From Ramlibacter cellulosilyticus (GTDB lineage Bacteria; Pseudomonadota; Gammaproteobacteria; Burkholderiales; Burkholderiaceae_C), in assembly GCF_014297465.1 (NCBI RefSeq), contig NZ_JACORT010000008.1, forward strand, positions 124,001 through 188,000: a DNA stretch of 64,000 bases, written 5' to 3'. Below, piece after piece: positions 25,041 through 33,689 of the stretch (its first letter is position 1; every line of letters starts with the position of its first letter). Below the pieces are notes generated by a model that did no database searches, was not told the DNA's origin, and worked only from the letters and a program-made list of their open reading frames with translations. The translations under genes were made by a program, and so were the position numbers.

Positions 25041-26456
25041 TCAGCGCGGCACCACCCGGCCCGGGTTCAGGATGTCCTTCGGGTCCAGCGCCTTCTTCAG
25101 CGCCTGCATCATCCCGATCGCCACCTTCGACTTGTACTCCGGCAGCTTGCCGACCTTCAGCCCGCCGATGCCGTGCTCCGCGGAGATGGAGCCGTCGAAG
25201 CGCTTCACCTGGTCGTAGACCAGCGTGTTCACGCGCTCCTCGTGCTCGCGCAGGAAGGCCTTCATGTCCCCGCCCTCCGGCGCCTGCACGTTGTAGTGCA
25301 GGTTGCCGTCGCCGAGGTGGCCGAAATTCACCAGCCGCACGCCGGGGATCTCCTTCTGCAGCAGCGCATCGGTCTCGGCGCAGTACGTCGGGATGCGCGA
25401 CACGGGCAGCGAGATGTCGTGCTTGATGTTCAGGCCTTCCTCGGCCTGGGCGAGGGGGATGGACTCGCGGATGTGCCACAGGCCGTGCGCCTGCGCGATG
25501 TTCTCGGCGACCACGGCGTCGGCCACGCAGCCGTCTTCCAGCGCGGTCTCCAGCAGGCGCTCGAAGGCGCCGCGCGCATGCTCCTCCGACTCCGTGTCGG
25601 AGTTCTCCAGCAGCACGCAGTAGGGGAACTCGCGGAACAGCGGCACGCGCAGCTGCGGGTAGTGCTTGTCCACCAGCGCCAGCGCAAACTGTCCCATCAC
25701 CTCGAAACCGGTGAGCCCGGCGCCCAGGTGCTTCTGCGCGAGTCCGAGCAGCTTCACCGCCGCTTCCAGCGACGGCACGGCGGCCCAGGCGGTCAGCGTC
25801 GCGGCGGGCAGCGGGTACAGCTTCATCGTGGCGCCGGTGATCACGCCCAGCGTGCCTTCGCTGCCGATGAAGAGGTCGCGCAGGTCGTAGCCGGTGTTGT
25901 CCTTGCGCAGGCCCGACAGGCCGCTCCAGACCTCGCCTTGCGCCGTCACGACTTCCAGGCCCAGGCACAGCTCGCGCGTGTTCCCGTAGCGCAGCACCTG
26001 CGTGCCCCCGGCGTTCGTCGCCAGGTTGCCGCCAATCGTGCAACTGCCTTCGGCCGCGAGGCTGAGCGGAAAGAGCAGCCCGGCCTGCTCCGCCGCCTGC
26101 TGCAGGTTCTGCAGCACGCAGCCGGCGTCGACGGTCATCGTGAGGTTGGCGGGATCGATGCCGCGCACCTTGTTCAGGCGCGTGAGGCTCAGGACGATCT
26201 CGCGCCCGGATTCGTCCGGCACGCCGCCGACGACGAGGCCGGTGTTGCCGCCTTGCGGCACGAGGGGCGTGCCGCTCTCGGCGCACGCGCGCACGACGGC
26301 GGCCACTTCCTCCGTCGACCCGGGCCGCACGACGGCCAGGGCCTTGCCGCGCGTGCGCTTGCGCCAGTCCTGTTCCCAGGCGCTCAGGTCGCCGTCGGTG
26401 AGCACGTTCGCGGCGCCGACGGCGGCGCGCAGGCGGTTCAGGAATTCTTCGTTCAT
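25041..26456 (-). CDS. FAD-binding oxidase, GlcD / D-2-hydroxyacid dehydrogenase type
   Basis: 471 residues: a PCMH-type FAD domain (about 35-215) with LVPQGGNTGLVVGG and CTIGGNLATNAGGTQVLRYG, and a C-terminal FAD-oxidase domain ending in VNFGHLGDGNLHYN (metal/substrate His) and GSISAEHGIGGLK. The set matches the GlcD/LDHD/D-2-HGDH group, which oxidises D-2-hydroxy acids. The start at 26456 overlaps the DUF2069 stop (ATGA) with Shine-Dalgarno GGAG. The final codons and stop recur in the neighbouring tandem repeat. The exact substrate is not readable. Confidence 0.88.
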   Translation of the reverse strand: MNEEFLNRLRAAVGAANVLTDGDLSAWEQDWRKRTRGKALAVVRPGSTEEVAAVVRACAESGTPLVPQGGNTGLVVGGVPDESGREIVLSLTRLNKVRGIDPANLTMTVDAGCVLQNLQQAAEQAGLLFPLSLAAEGSCTIGGNLATNAGGTQVLRYGNTRELCLGLEVVTAQGEVWSGLSGLRKDNTGYDLRDLFIGSEGTLGVITGATMKLYPLPAATLTAWAAVPSLEAAVKLLGLAQKHLGAGLTGFEVMGQFALALVDKHYPQLRVPLFREFPYCVLLENSDTESEEHARGAFERLLETALEDGCVADAVVAENIAQAHGLWHIRESIPLAQAEEGLNIKHDISLPVSRIPTYCAETDALLQKEIPGVRLVNFGHLGDGNLHYNVQAPEGGDMKAFLREHEERVNTLVYDQVKRFDGSISAEHGIGGLKVGKLPEYKSKVAIGMMQALKKALDPKDILNPGRVVPR

Positions 26457-26815
26457 TTCAAGCTCCGCAGGCGCAGGCGCACGTGCAGGGCGCAAGCGGC
26501 GAAAAGGATCAGGGACAGGGCGATTTCCGCCGTGGCGGGCCAGCCTTCATTGAAGCGCACCACGCCTTCCATGAAGTAGGGCCACACCAGCAGGCTCACC
26601 CAGCGGTAGGTGTACATGCGCCGCTTCAGCAGGCCGGTGACGGGCACGCACAAGGGCAGCACCTTCACCACCCAGAGGCTGGGCCGCGCGGGGAGCCACA
26701 GCTCCCAGGCCAGCGACAGCACGATCAGCCCCAGCACGCTGGCCACGGCGACCCAGCGGGTGGCCTCGACGGCCGGGGGAACTGCGACTTCAGTGCTCTG
26801 CATGGGGAATGGCAT
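26453..26815 (-). CDS. DUF2069 small membrane protein
   Basis: 120 residues with three to four hydrophobic segments and the family stretch RRMYTYRWVSLLVWPYFMEG followed by VVRF. DUF2069 is a proteobacterial inner-membrane family without known function. The alternative start M5 (26803) cannot be excluded because no Shine-Dalgarno is clear. Its stop overlaps the start of the FAD oxidase, so the two are translationally coupled. It is divergent from the YihY gene with an 11-bp gap. Confidence 0.85.
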   Translation of the reverse strand: MPFPMQSTEVAVPPAVEATRWVAVASVLGLIVLSLAWELWLPARPSLWVVKVLPLCVPVTGLLKRRMYTYRWVSLLVWPYFMEGVVRFNEGWPATAEIALSLILFAACALHVRLRLRSLK

Positions 26816-26826
26816 GATACCGGCCG

Positions 26827-28029
26827 ATGAAGGTGCAACAGCTGCTGGCCGACCTCGCGCGCTTCCCGTGGCTGCCGACGCTGCAGACGCTGCGCGAGCG
26901 TTTCCGCGAGGATCGCCTCGGCCTCTCCGCGAGCAGCCTGACCTTCACCACCACCATCGCGCTGGTGCCCTTCTTCACCGTGGCGCTGGCGGTGTTCACC
27001 GCCTTCCCCATGTTCGGGAAGATGCAGGCCAACCTGCAGTCCTGGCTGGTGCAGAGCCTGGTGCCCGATGCGATCTCGCGCCAGGTGCTGGGTTACCTGA
27101 CGCAGTTCGCGGGGAAGGCGAGCCGCCTGGGCGGGCTGGGCTTCGCGGCGCTGGTGGTGAGCGCCATCGCGCTCGTGCTCACGATCGACCGCACCCTGAA
27201 CAACATCTGGCGCGTGCGCCGGCCGCGGCCCTTCGGCCAGCGCGTGCTGATCTACTGGGCTGTGATCACGCTCGGGCCGGTGCTGCTGGCCGCGAGCCTG
27301 GGCCTGACCTCCTACCTGGCTTCGGCGAGCCGCGGCGTGGTGCGGGAGCTGCCGAACCTGGTCACCTTCGTGCTCACGGCGATCGAGTTCATCGCGCTGG
27401 CGGCCGCCTACACGGCCTTGTACCGCTACGTGCCGAACACGCCCGTCAAGCGCGCGCACGCCATGGCGGGTGGCGTGTTCGCCGCCGTGGGCATCGAGCT
27501 CGCCAAGCGCGTGCTCGCCTGGTACATCGGCACGGTGCCGACCTATTCGATGGTGTACGGCGCCTTCGCGACGGTGCCCATCCTGCTGGTCTGGATCTAC
27601 ATCGCCTGGCTGGTCGTGCTGTTCGGTGCCGTGATCGCTGCCTACCTCCCCAGCCTGCTCGCCGGCCCGCGCCGCAGGCCCGGCACGCACGGCTGGCAGT
27701 TCCAGCTCGCGCTGGAAGTGATGCAGCACCTGCAGAAGGCGAGGGCCACGGCGCGCCGGGGCCTGACCGCCGCCGAGCTCGGTGCCGTGATGGAGGTGGA
27801 CCTGCTGCAGCTCGAGCCCGTGCTGCAGACGCTGGTGCAACTGGACTGGGTGGGCCGCCTCAACGAGGTGGACGACGCCATCGCCACGCGCTACGTGATG
27901 CTCGCTGACGCGCAGTCCACGGCGCTGGAGCCGCTGATGCGCCACCTGCTGCTGCCGGCGAGCGAGGCGACGTCCAAGCTGTGGCAGACGGGACGCTTGT
28001 CTTCGCTGTATCTGGCGGACGTCCTGTAG
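26827..28029 (+). CDS. YihY/BrkB family inner-membrane protein
   Basis: 400 residues: SASSLTFTTTIALVPFFTVA (about 38-57), then five more membrane helices, with TIDRTLNNIWRVRR and YRYVPNTPVKRAHAMAGGVF as family signatures. A cytoplasmic winged-helix-like tail follows (about 290-400), common in beta- and gammaproteobacterial members. Once misannotated as RNase BN; the true role is unknown. Oddity: its TAG stop (28027-28029) is part of the GTAGGGTGG start of REP family B copy 1. Confidence 0.87.
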   Translation: MKVQQLLADLARFPWLPTLQTLRERFREDRLGLSASSLTFTTTIALVPFFTVALAVFTAFPMFGKMQANLQSWLVQSLVPDAISRQVLGYLTQFAGKASRLGGLGFAALVVSAIALVLTIDRTLNNIWRVRRPRPFGQRVLIYWAVITLGPVLLAASLGLTSYLASASRGVVRELPNLVTFVLTAIEFIALAAAYTALYRYVPNTPVKRAHAMAGGVFAAVGIELAKRVLAWYIGTVPTYSMVYGAFATVPILLVWIYIAWLVVLFGAVIAAYLPSLLAGPRRRPGTHGWQFQLALEVMQHLQKARATARRGLTAAELGAVMEVDLLQLEPVLQTLVQLDWVGRLNEVDDAIATRYVMLADAQSTALEPLMRHLLLPASEATSKLWQTGRLSSLYLADVL

Positions 28030-28074
28030 GGTGGCCGGCGGACGCCGGGCAGGTGAGCGAAGCGAACCCCACCG
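28026..28074 (+). repeat. REP family B, copy 1 (GTAGGGTGG)
   Basis: GTAGGGTGGCCGGCGGACGC...GGTGAGCGAAGCGAACCCCACC is a hairpin with a 5' GTAG foot. It begins inside the last two codons of the YihY gene and supplies its stop codon; 62 bp separate YihY from the next gene. Confidence 0.82.
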
Positions 28075-28091
28075 ATGGGCGCAAAAGCGGG

Positions 28092-29654
28092 TCAGGACCC
28101 GGGCGCGGCCTTCCGCTTCATGATCAGGATCGTCCCGAACTGCTCCACGGGCTCGTAGGCCCACAGCAGGTAGTTGTCCAGCATGCGGACGCCGGAGCTC
28201 CTGGCGCTGTCGTTCGGCTCCACCACCCCGTCGAAGGTGGACTCCACCCACACCAGTTTCGGCGACTGCTTCTGCAGTTCCTTGATCATCGAGGCCTGGA
28301 TGAAGGCGCGGTTCTGCAGGCCCGGGTCGAAGTGGTGCCACTTGGTCGCCGGCAGGCGGCCAGTGAGGAAATAGGCCGACACGTCGTTGATGAAGATGCG
28401 GTCGTGCCCCGTCACCCCGACGAAGAGGCGCTCGCCGGGCTGCAGGTGTTCCGCGACGTAGCGCACCGCGGCACGACGCTCCGGCTCGAGGTGCTGCATG
28501 TCCGCGGCCAGCGCGCCCAGGCCCGCACGCGCCACTTCCCGGCCCATCACGTCGTTGGCGGATTCGTGGTTCAGCAGGGACACGGCGGCCACGACGACGT
28601 TGACGGTGCACAGCGCGGCCACCGCGATGCGGGGCACGCGTGCCCGCACCAGGTGCCACGTGACGGCCAGCAGCGCCACGGAGGGCAGCAGCGACAGCTG
28701 CATGTGGTCCAGGCTGACGCGCACGACGCCCTTCAGGTAGAAGATGGCCGTGAGCGGGATGAGCAGGAAGGCCAGCAGGCGCGCAGGCGTGTCCTCCTCC
28801 GCGACGCCGTTGCGCCCCTGCGCCCAGAGCGCCCACGCACCGGCCGCGCACGCGGCGAGCGGAAGGTAGATCCCCAGGAGCGCGAGCGAAGCGCCCTGGA
28901 ACCAGATGCCCGGCGACGGGAAGGGCAGCCCGCGCGTCCGCGCGTAGTTGTCCGCCGGGAAGAACACGACGTCGTGCAGGAAATCGGGCAACGCGCCGGT
29001 CACCGCGTACACCAGCAGGAGGGCAGCGACGATGCCGCCGGCGGGAAGGACCAGGGCCTTGAGCTCCGCGACGGGCACCGTGCGGGATCCCGGTTGCCAG
29101 CGGGCGGCCACCGTGCCCGCGACGAGCGCGCACAGCGCGAAGAAGCCGATGTCGTAGCGGAACAGCGCGGCGGCCGCGACGCACACGCCGGCCCCTGCCG
29201 CCGCCTTCGTCGATCCCGACTCCAGGGCCCGCGCCATCAGGAGCGTGGCGGCCAGCGAGAAGAGCAGGGCCGGGTAAGGAGGATACGAGGGCGAACCCAC
29301 GCTCCACAGCCACGCGGCGCTCACCGCCACCGCCGTCCACGCGGCCACCGGGCGCACGCGTGGAGCGAGCAGCTGGTACACCAGCACCACGATGCCGGCG
29401 CGCACCACGATGTCCCACCAGCGCTCCACCAGCACGCTCTGGCCGAAGACCTGGAACAGCGCCGCCAGCGCATAGAACTGGCCCGGCCCGTAGTTGGCGT
29501 AGAAGTCGCGGTGGAGGAGGTCGCCCGCGAGCACGCGCATGGCGCCGGTCAGCACGATGCCTTCGTCGTACAGGACGATCGTGCGGTTCATCCACAGGAA
29601 GCCGCCGATACAGCAGGCGAGGAACAGCAGCGCGAGGCGGAGCGAATGTTTCAT
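28092..29654 (-). CDS. Integral membrane glycosyltransferase-like protein (GT39/ArnT-like)
   Basis: 520 residues with ten or more hydrophobic segments. The first periplasmic loop carries an acidic motif (IVLYDEGIVLTGAMRVLAGD, about 26-45) as in GT-C enzymes that use polyprenyl-phosphate sugars, and HRDFYANYGPGQFY follows. The C-terminal third is soluble (RYVAEHLQPGERLFVGVTGH). Not further classifiable: GT39 or a related GT-C family. Adjacent genes give no pathway. The start at MKHSLRLALLFLACC fits the first membrane helix. Confidence 0.75.
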   Translation of the reverse strand: MKHSLRLALLFLACCIGGFLWMNRTIVLYDEGIVLTGAMRVLAGDLLHRDFYANYGPGQFYALAALFQVFGQSVLVERWWDIVVRAGIVVLVYQLLAPRVRPVAAWTAVAVSAAWLWSVGSPSYPPYPALLFSLAATLLMARALESGSTKAAAGAGVCVAAAALFRYDIGFFALCALVAGTVAARWQPGSRTVPVAELKALVLPAGGIVAALLLVYAVTGALPDFLHDVVFFPADNYARTRGLPFPSPGIWFQGASLALLGIYLPLAACAAGAWALWAQGRNGVAEEDTPARLLAFLLIPLTAIFYLKGVVRVSLDHMQLSLLPSVALLAVTWHLVRARVPRIAVAALCTVNVVVAAVSLLNHESANDVMGREVARAGLGALAADMQHLEPERRAAVRYVAEHLQPGERLFVGVTGHDRIFINDVSAYFLTGRLPATKWHHFDPGLQNRAFIQASMIKELQKQSPKLVWVESTFDGVVEPNDSARSSGVRMLDNYLLWAYEPVEQFGTILIMKRKAAPGS

Positions 29655-29700
29655 GGGCGGCCGCGAAACCCGGGAGCGGGCGGTCCGGCCAGTGTACTGA

Positions 29701-30951
29701 TCAGCAGGAAAATGGCGCCTGCAGGAAGCCGCGAAAACGCGCGCGGCCCCCGCGGGTAGGGGCCTCGGTCAATGCGTAGTTGGGAAACCGCGACAGGAAC
29801 CGTCCGATGGCGATGCGGCCCTCCAGCCGCGCCAGGCTCAGGCCCGCGCACTGGTGGATGCCGAACCCGAAGGCGAGATGGCGGTTGTCCTGCCGTCCCA
29901 GGTCCAGCACGTCGGGGCGCGCGAACTGCGCCGGGTCGCGGTTCGCCGCGCCTATGCACAGGGTGACGAGCGCGCCTTCGGGCAGCGCGACGCCGCCCAC
30001 CTCGCACGCGTGCAGCGCGCGACGGTTCCCCAGCTGGTTCGAAGACTCGAAGCGCAGGAACTCGTCGACCGCGAGCGTCATGGCCGCTTCGTCGCCGGTG
30101 GCGGCGAGCAGCTTCGCCTTCTCCTGCGGCCATTCCGCCAGCGCGCAGAGCGCGTTGCCGATCAGGTTGGTCGTGGTCTCGTGGCCGGCGTTGAGGATGA
30201 AGATGCAGTTCTGCAGCAGCTCGGTCTCCGAGAGCTGCTCGCCCGCCGCCTCGCCCTGGATCAGGCGCGTGAGCACGTCGTGCTCCGGGTCGCCGGGGTG
30301 CCGTCGCCGGTCGGCGACCAGGATGCGCAGGTAATCGACGAACTCGCGCACGCTGCGGTTGCCCAGTTCCTCCTGCTGCGGCGTGAGCCTGGGCTCCAGC
30401 GCGCCCAGGATCGCGAGCGACCAGCCGCGCAGCGGGCCGCGGTCGCCGTGCGGCACGCCGAGGAGGTTGCCGATGATCTCCACCGGGATGGCGGAAGCGA
30501 AGTCCTCGATGAGGTCACCTCCGCCTTTGTCCGCCATGGCGTCGAGCAGGCGGTCCACCAGCGCCACGAGCCCGGGCTCCATCTCCGCGATGGCACGCCG
30601 CGTCAGCGCACCCATGATCAGCTTGCGCACGCGCGTGTGCAGCGGCGGGTCGTTGAAGACGAGGCTGGTGGTGTGGTGCTCCAGCAGCGGGGCTCCCGGA
30701 CCGTACTTGGGCGTGAACTCCACCTTCTTGTCGGAGCTGAAGCAGTGCGCGTCGCGGTACACCGCCACGAGGTCCGCATGGCGCGTGAGGAACCAGGAGC
30801 CGTCCGGCATGCGGCGCACGGGCTCCTGCTCGCGCAGGGCGGCGTACACCGGATAGGGATTGGCGTAGAAGTCCGCCGGCAGCGCGCGCAGGTCGAACGA
30901 GGCCGCGATCTCGCGGGCGCGCTCGGGCGACATGGGTGGCGTGACCTGCAC
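29701..30951 (-). CDS. Cytochrome P450
   Basis: 416 residues: I-helix NAGHETTTN (oxygen-binding threonines), K-helix EFLRFES (ExxR), and the haem loop FGFGIHQCAGL with thiolate Cys368. It has no membrane anchor, so it is a soluble bacterial class I enzyme needing ferredoxin; no partner gene is adjacent. It starts 3 bp after an alpha/beta hydrolase on the same strand, so hydrolase, P450 and the metY upstream may be one transcript. The start is GTG at 30951; ATG at 30933 (MSPERAREIA) is equally possible. Substrate unknown. Confidence 0.92.
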   Translation of the reverse strand: MQVTPPMSPERAREIAASFDLRALPADFYANPYPVYAALREQEPVRRMPDGSWFLTRHADLVAVYRDAHCFSSDKKVEFTPKYGPGAPLLEHHTTSLVFNDPPLHTRVRKLIMGALTRRAIAEMEPGLVALVDRLLDAMADKGGGDLIEDFASAIPVEIIGNLLGVPHGDRGPLRGWSLAILGALEPRLTPQQEELGNRSVREFVDYLRILVADRRRHPGDPEHDVLTRLIQGEAAGEQLSETELLQNCIFILNAGHETTTNLIGNALCALAEWPQEKAKLLAATGDEAAMTLAVDEFLRFESSNQLGNRRALHACEVGGVALPEGALVTLCIGAANRDPAQFARPDVLDLGRQDNRHLAFGFGIHQCAGLSLARLEGRIAIGRFLSRFPNYALTEAPTRGGRARFRGFLQAPFSC

Positions 30952-30954
30952 GGG

Positions 30955-31761
30955 CTAGCCCTGGAGGAAGTCCCGCAGCGCGAACAGCGTGGCGTCCGGT
31001 GCCTCGGTCATCATCTGGTGGCCGCCGTCGACGACCACCGTCTTCGCGTCGCGCGCCTTCGCCTGCAGGGAGGCGGCCGCCTTGGGCGGCGTCATCGCGT
31101 CGTTGCGTCCCAGCAGGAACAGCACGGGGCACTGCACTTTCGCCATGGCCGCTTCACCGCCCGCATAGCCGTCGCAGGCCGCGAAGCCGCGGTGGAAGAC
31201 GTTCACCTTGGTGTTGCTCGCCAGCACCCGCTTCATCAGCGCGCGGGAGCCGCCGTAGAGCCATGTCCCGGGGCCGAGCGCCGACGGCGGCGGTGCCATG
31301 AGCGAATGCGAGAAGACGTTGACCATGTCGATCGCCTTCATGGGCTGGTGTTGCGAGTTCTCCAGCAACGCCGGCGAGACCTTCATCGGGAAGGCGACGC
31401 CCACGAGCGCCAGGTGCGTGATGCGTTCCGGCGCGCGGGCGGCCGCCTCCAGCACCGTGAGCGCGCCGAAGCTGTGGCCCACGAGCACGGCCTTCTCCAC
31501 CTTGGCGGCATCGAGCAGGTCCAGCACGAAGTCCGCCGCTTCCTCCACGCTGCGCGGCGGCTCGCCCTCGCTCTTGCAGTGGCCGGGCAGGTCGGGCGCC
31601 AGCACGTTCCAGCCATGATGGGCGAAGTAGCGCGTCTGCAGGATCCACACGCTGTGGTCGTTGAGCACGCCGTGGACGAAGACGACGGTGGGTTTGCCGG
31701 CATCGAAGGGCTTGCCGCCGGTGTAGCAGAAGGTCTTCGCGCCGTTGACGGTGAGTTCCAT
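30955..31761 (-). CDS. Alpha/beta hydrolase
   Basis: 268 residues: VVFVHGVLNDHSVW (oxyanion HG), the nucleophile elbow GHSFGA (about 99-104), an acid in LLGRNDAMTP, and the catalytic His in DGGHQMMTEAP. Typical esterase/lipase or haloperoxidase-like fold, cytosolic. It is placed 1 bp after metY and 3 bp before the P450, implying one operon; the substrate is unknown. The longer frame upstream belongs to antisense of metY; MELTVNGAKTFCY is taken as the start. Confidence 0.88.
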   Translation of the reverse strand: MELTVNGAKTFCYTGGKPFDAGKPTVVFVHGVLNDHSVWILQTRYFAHHGWNVLAPDLPGHCKSEGEPPRSVEEAADFVLDLLDAAKVEKAVLVGHSFGALTVLEAAARAPERITHLALVGVAFPMKVSPALLENSQHQPMKAIDMVNVFSHSLMAPPPSALGPGTWLYGGSRALMKRVLASNTKVNVFHRGFAACDGYAGGEAAMAKVQCPVLFLLGRNDAMTPPKAAASLQAKARDAKTVVVDGGHQMMTEAPDATLFALRDFLQG

Positions 31762-31762
31762 G

Positions 31763-33058
31763 TCAGGCCTTCTCCGCGGCCCGCAGGGCCCGCTTGAGGT
31801 CGTCGATGAGGTCGTCCGGGTCCTCCAGCCCGATCGAAAGGCGGATGGTGCCCGGCCCGATGCCCGCATTCCGCAGCGCCTCGTCCGTCATCCGGAAATG
31901 CGTGGTGCTCGCCGGATGGATCACCAGCGAGCGGCAGTCGCCCACGTTGGCCAGGTGGCTGAACAGCTTCAGGGTCTCGATGAAGCGCTTGCCCTGTTCC
32001 CGGCTGCCCTTCATGTCGAAGCTGAACACCGAGCCCGCGCCCCTGGGCAGCAGCTTCTGCGCGAGCGCATGGCTGGGGTGCGACTCCAGCATCGGGTGGC
32101 CCACGCGCTCCACGAAGGCGTGCGAGGCGAGGAACTCCACCACCTTGCGCGTGTTGGACATGTGCCGCTCCATGCGCAGCGGCAGCGTCTCGATGCCCTG
32201 CAGGATGAGCCAGGCGGTGTGCGGGCTCATGCTGGCGCCGAAGTCGCGCAGCCCCTCGCGGCGCGCGCGCAGCAGGAAGGCGCCCACGGTGGACTCGTCG
32301 GAAAACACCATGTTGTGGAAGCCTTCGTACGGCGCGGTGAGTTCGGCGAAGCGGCCGGAGCGCTCCCAGTCGAAGCTGCCGCCGTCCACCACCACGCCGC
32401 CGATCACGGTGCCGTGGCCCGAGAGGAACTTGGTCGCCGAGTGGTAGACCAGGTCCGCGCCCAGGTCGAAGGGCTTCATCAGGTAAGGGGTGGTGAAAGT
32501 GGAATCCACCAGCAAGGGCAGGCCGTTCTCGTGCGCGAGGGCGGAGACGGTGGGGATGTCCAGCACGTCGAGCCCGGGGTTGCCGACCGTCTCGCCGAAG
32601 AGGAGCTTCGTGTCCGGGCGGATCGCCGCGCGCCAGCCGTCGATGTCGCCGGGCTTGACGAAGGTGGTCTCTATGCCGAAGCGGCGCAGCGTGTAGTGCA
32701 GCAGGTTCTGCGAGCCGCCGTACAGCGCCGTGCTCGCCACGATGTGCGAGCCGGCGCCCATGAGCGTGGCGATCGCGAGGTGCAGCGCCGCCTGGCCGCT
32801 CGCCGTGGCGATGGCGCCGATGCCGCCTTCCAGCGCCGCGACGCGCTGCTCCAGCACGGCATTGGTGGGGTTGCTGATGCGCGAATAGACGTGCCCCGAG
32901 CGCTCCAGGTTGAACAGCGCCGCGGCATGGTCGCTGGACTCGAAGACGAAGGAGGTGCTGAGGTGGATGGGCACCGCGCGGGCGCCGGTGGCGGGGTCGG
33001 GCGCGGCGCCGGCATGCAGGGCCAGGGTGTCGAATCCGGGGTCGGCGTAGCCGGGCAT
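31763..33058 (-). CDS. metY: O-acetylhomoserine sulfhydrylase (aminocarboxypropyltransferase)
   Basis: 431 residues of the Cys/Met-metabolism PLP family: PDPATGARAVPIHLSTSFVF, YSRISNPTNAVLEQRVAALE, the PLP-lysine motif SATKFLSGHG, and HPASTTHFRMTDE with RLSIGLEDPDDLIDDL at the end. Length about 430 and DTLALHAG favour MetY over the shorter MetZ/MetB. Role: sulphide plus O-acetyl- (or O-succinyl-) homoserine to homocysteine. It is the first gene of the minus-strand group with hydrolase and P450. Confidence 0.9.
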   Translation of the reverse strand: MPGYADPGFDTLALHAGAAPDPATGARAVPIHLSTSFVFESSDHAAALFNLERSGHVYSRISNPTNAVLEQRVAALEGGIGAIATASGQAALHLAIATLMGAGSHIVASTALYGGSQNLLHYTLRRFGIETTFVKPGDIDGWRAAIRPDTKLLFGETVGNPGLDVLDIPTVSALAHENGLPLLVDSTFTTPYLMKPFDLGADLVYHSATKFLSGHGTVIGGVVVDGGSFDWERSGRFAELTAPYEGFHNMVFSDESTVGAFLLRARREGLRDFGASMSPHTAWLILQGIETLPLRMERHMSNTRKVVEFLASHAFVERVGHPMLESHPSHALAQKLLPRGAGSVFSFDMKGSREQGKRFIETLKLFSHLANVGDCRSLVIHPASTTHFRMTDEALRNAGIGPGTIRLSIGLEDPDDLIDDLKRALRAAEKA

Positions 33059-33152
33059 AGGGTGCTTCCCTCCTGTGGTGCAGGCCGGGATTGTGGGCTA
33101 TATTCCCCTGGACCCGTCCGGGGGAAAATCCGGCCGGACCAAGGAGCCAGCC

Positions 33153-33617
33153 ATGAAAGTCAGCGACATCCTTCGCGTGAAGGGCAACACCCTGTACACC
33201 GTCGCGCCCGGGGAGCCGCTCGCGCAGGCGATCTCCACCATGGCGGAAAAGGACATCGGTTCGCTCGTCGTGATGGAACACGGCGACCTGGTGGGCATGC
33301 TCACCTTCCGCGAGGTGATCCAGTGCATCGTCGCCAACAAGCACGTGGTGGGCGACACCATCGTGCGCACGGCGATGGACGACCACCCGCTCACCTGCAC
33401 CATGGAGACGGAACTCGACGAGGTCCGCCGCATGATGCTGGAGCGCCATGCGCGCTACATGCCCGTGATGGACAAGCGCATGCTGATGGGCGTCATCAGC
33501 TTCTACGACGTCGCCAAGGCGGTGGTGGACAGCCAGAACTTCGAGAACCGGATGCTGAAGGCTTACATCCGGGACTGGCCGGCGTCGGAAGATTCGCAGC
33601 CGACGGCGTCGCTGTAA
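33153..33617 (+). CDS. CBS-domain pair protein
   Basis: 154 residues made of two CBS motifs: VAPGEPLAQAISTMAEKDIG / LVVMEHGDLVGMLTFREVI, and CTMETELDEVRRMMLERHAR / YMPVMDKRMLMGVISFYDVA. Such stand-alone proteins bind adenosine nucleotides and regulate partners. Shine-Dalgarno AAGGAG at 33141-33146 fixes the start; an earlier frame start is rejected. It is divergent from metY and followed by repeat D and aroC. Confidence 0.9.
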   Translation: MKVSDILRVKGNTLYTVAPGEPLAQAISTMAEKDIGSLVVMEHGDLVGMLTFREVIQCIVANKHVVGDTIVRTAMDDHPLTCTMETELDEVRRMMLERHARYMPVMDKRMLMGVISFYDVAKAVVDSQNFENRMLKAYIRDWPASEDSQPTASL

Positions 33618-33624
33618 GCCGGCG

Positions 33625-33665
33625 CGTGCCCCTCCCCCCCGCCCTCTCCCCAGAGGGGAGAGGGA
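33625..33665 (+). repeat. Palindromic repeat family D, copy 3
   Basis: CGTGCCCCTCCCCCCCCGCC then CTCTCCCCAGAGGGGAGAGG, close to the copy at 6333. It fills the gap between the CBS gene and aroC and could act as a weak transcript end. Confidence 0.8.
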
Positions 33666-33689
33666 GCAATACGGGATAATCCCGCTCCT

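Noticed and set aside
24813..25057. Possible CRISPR array (69-bp units)
   Set aside because: Whole units including spacers are identical, the unit is a REP hairpin plus a gene end, and there are no cas genes.
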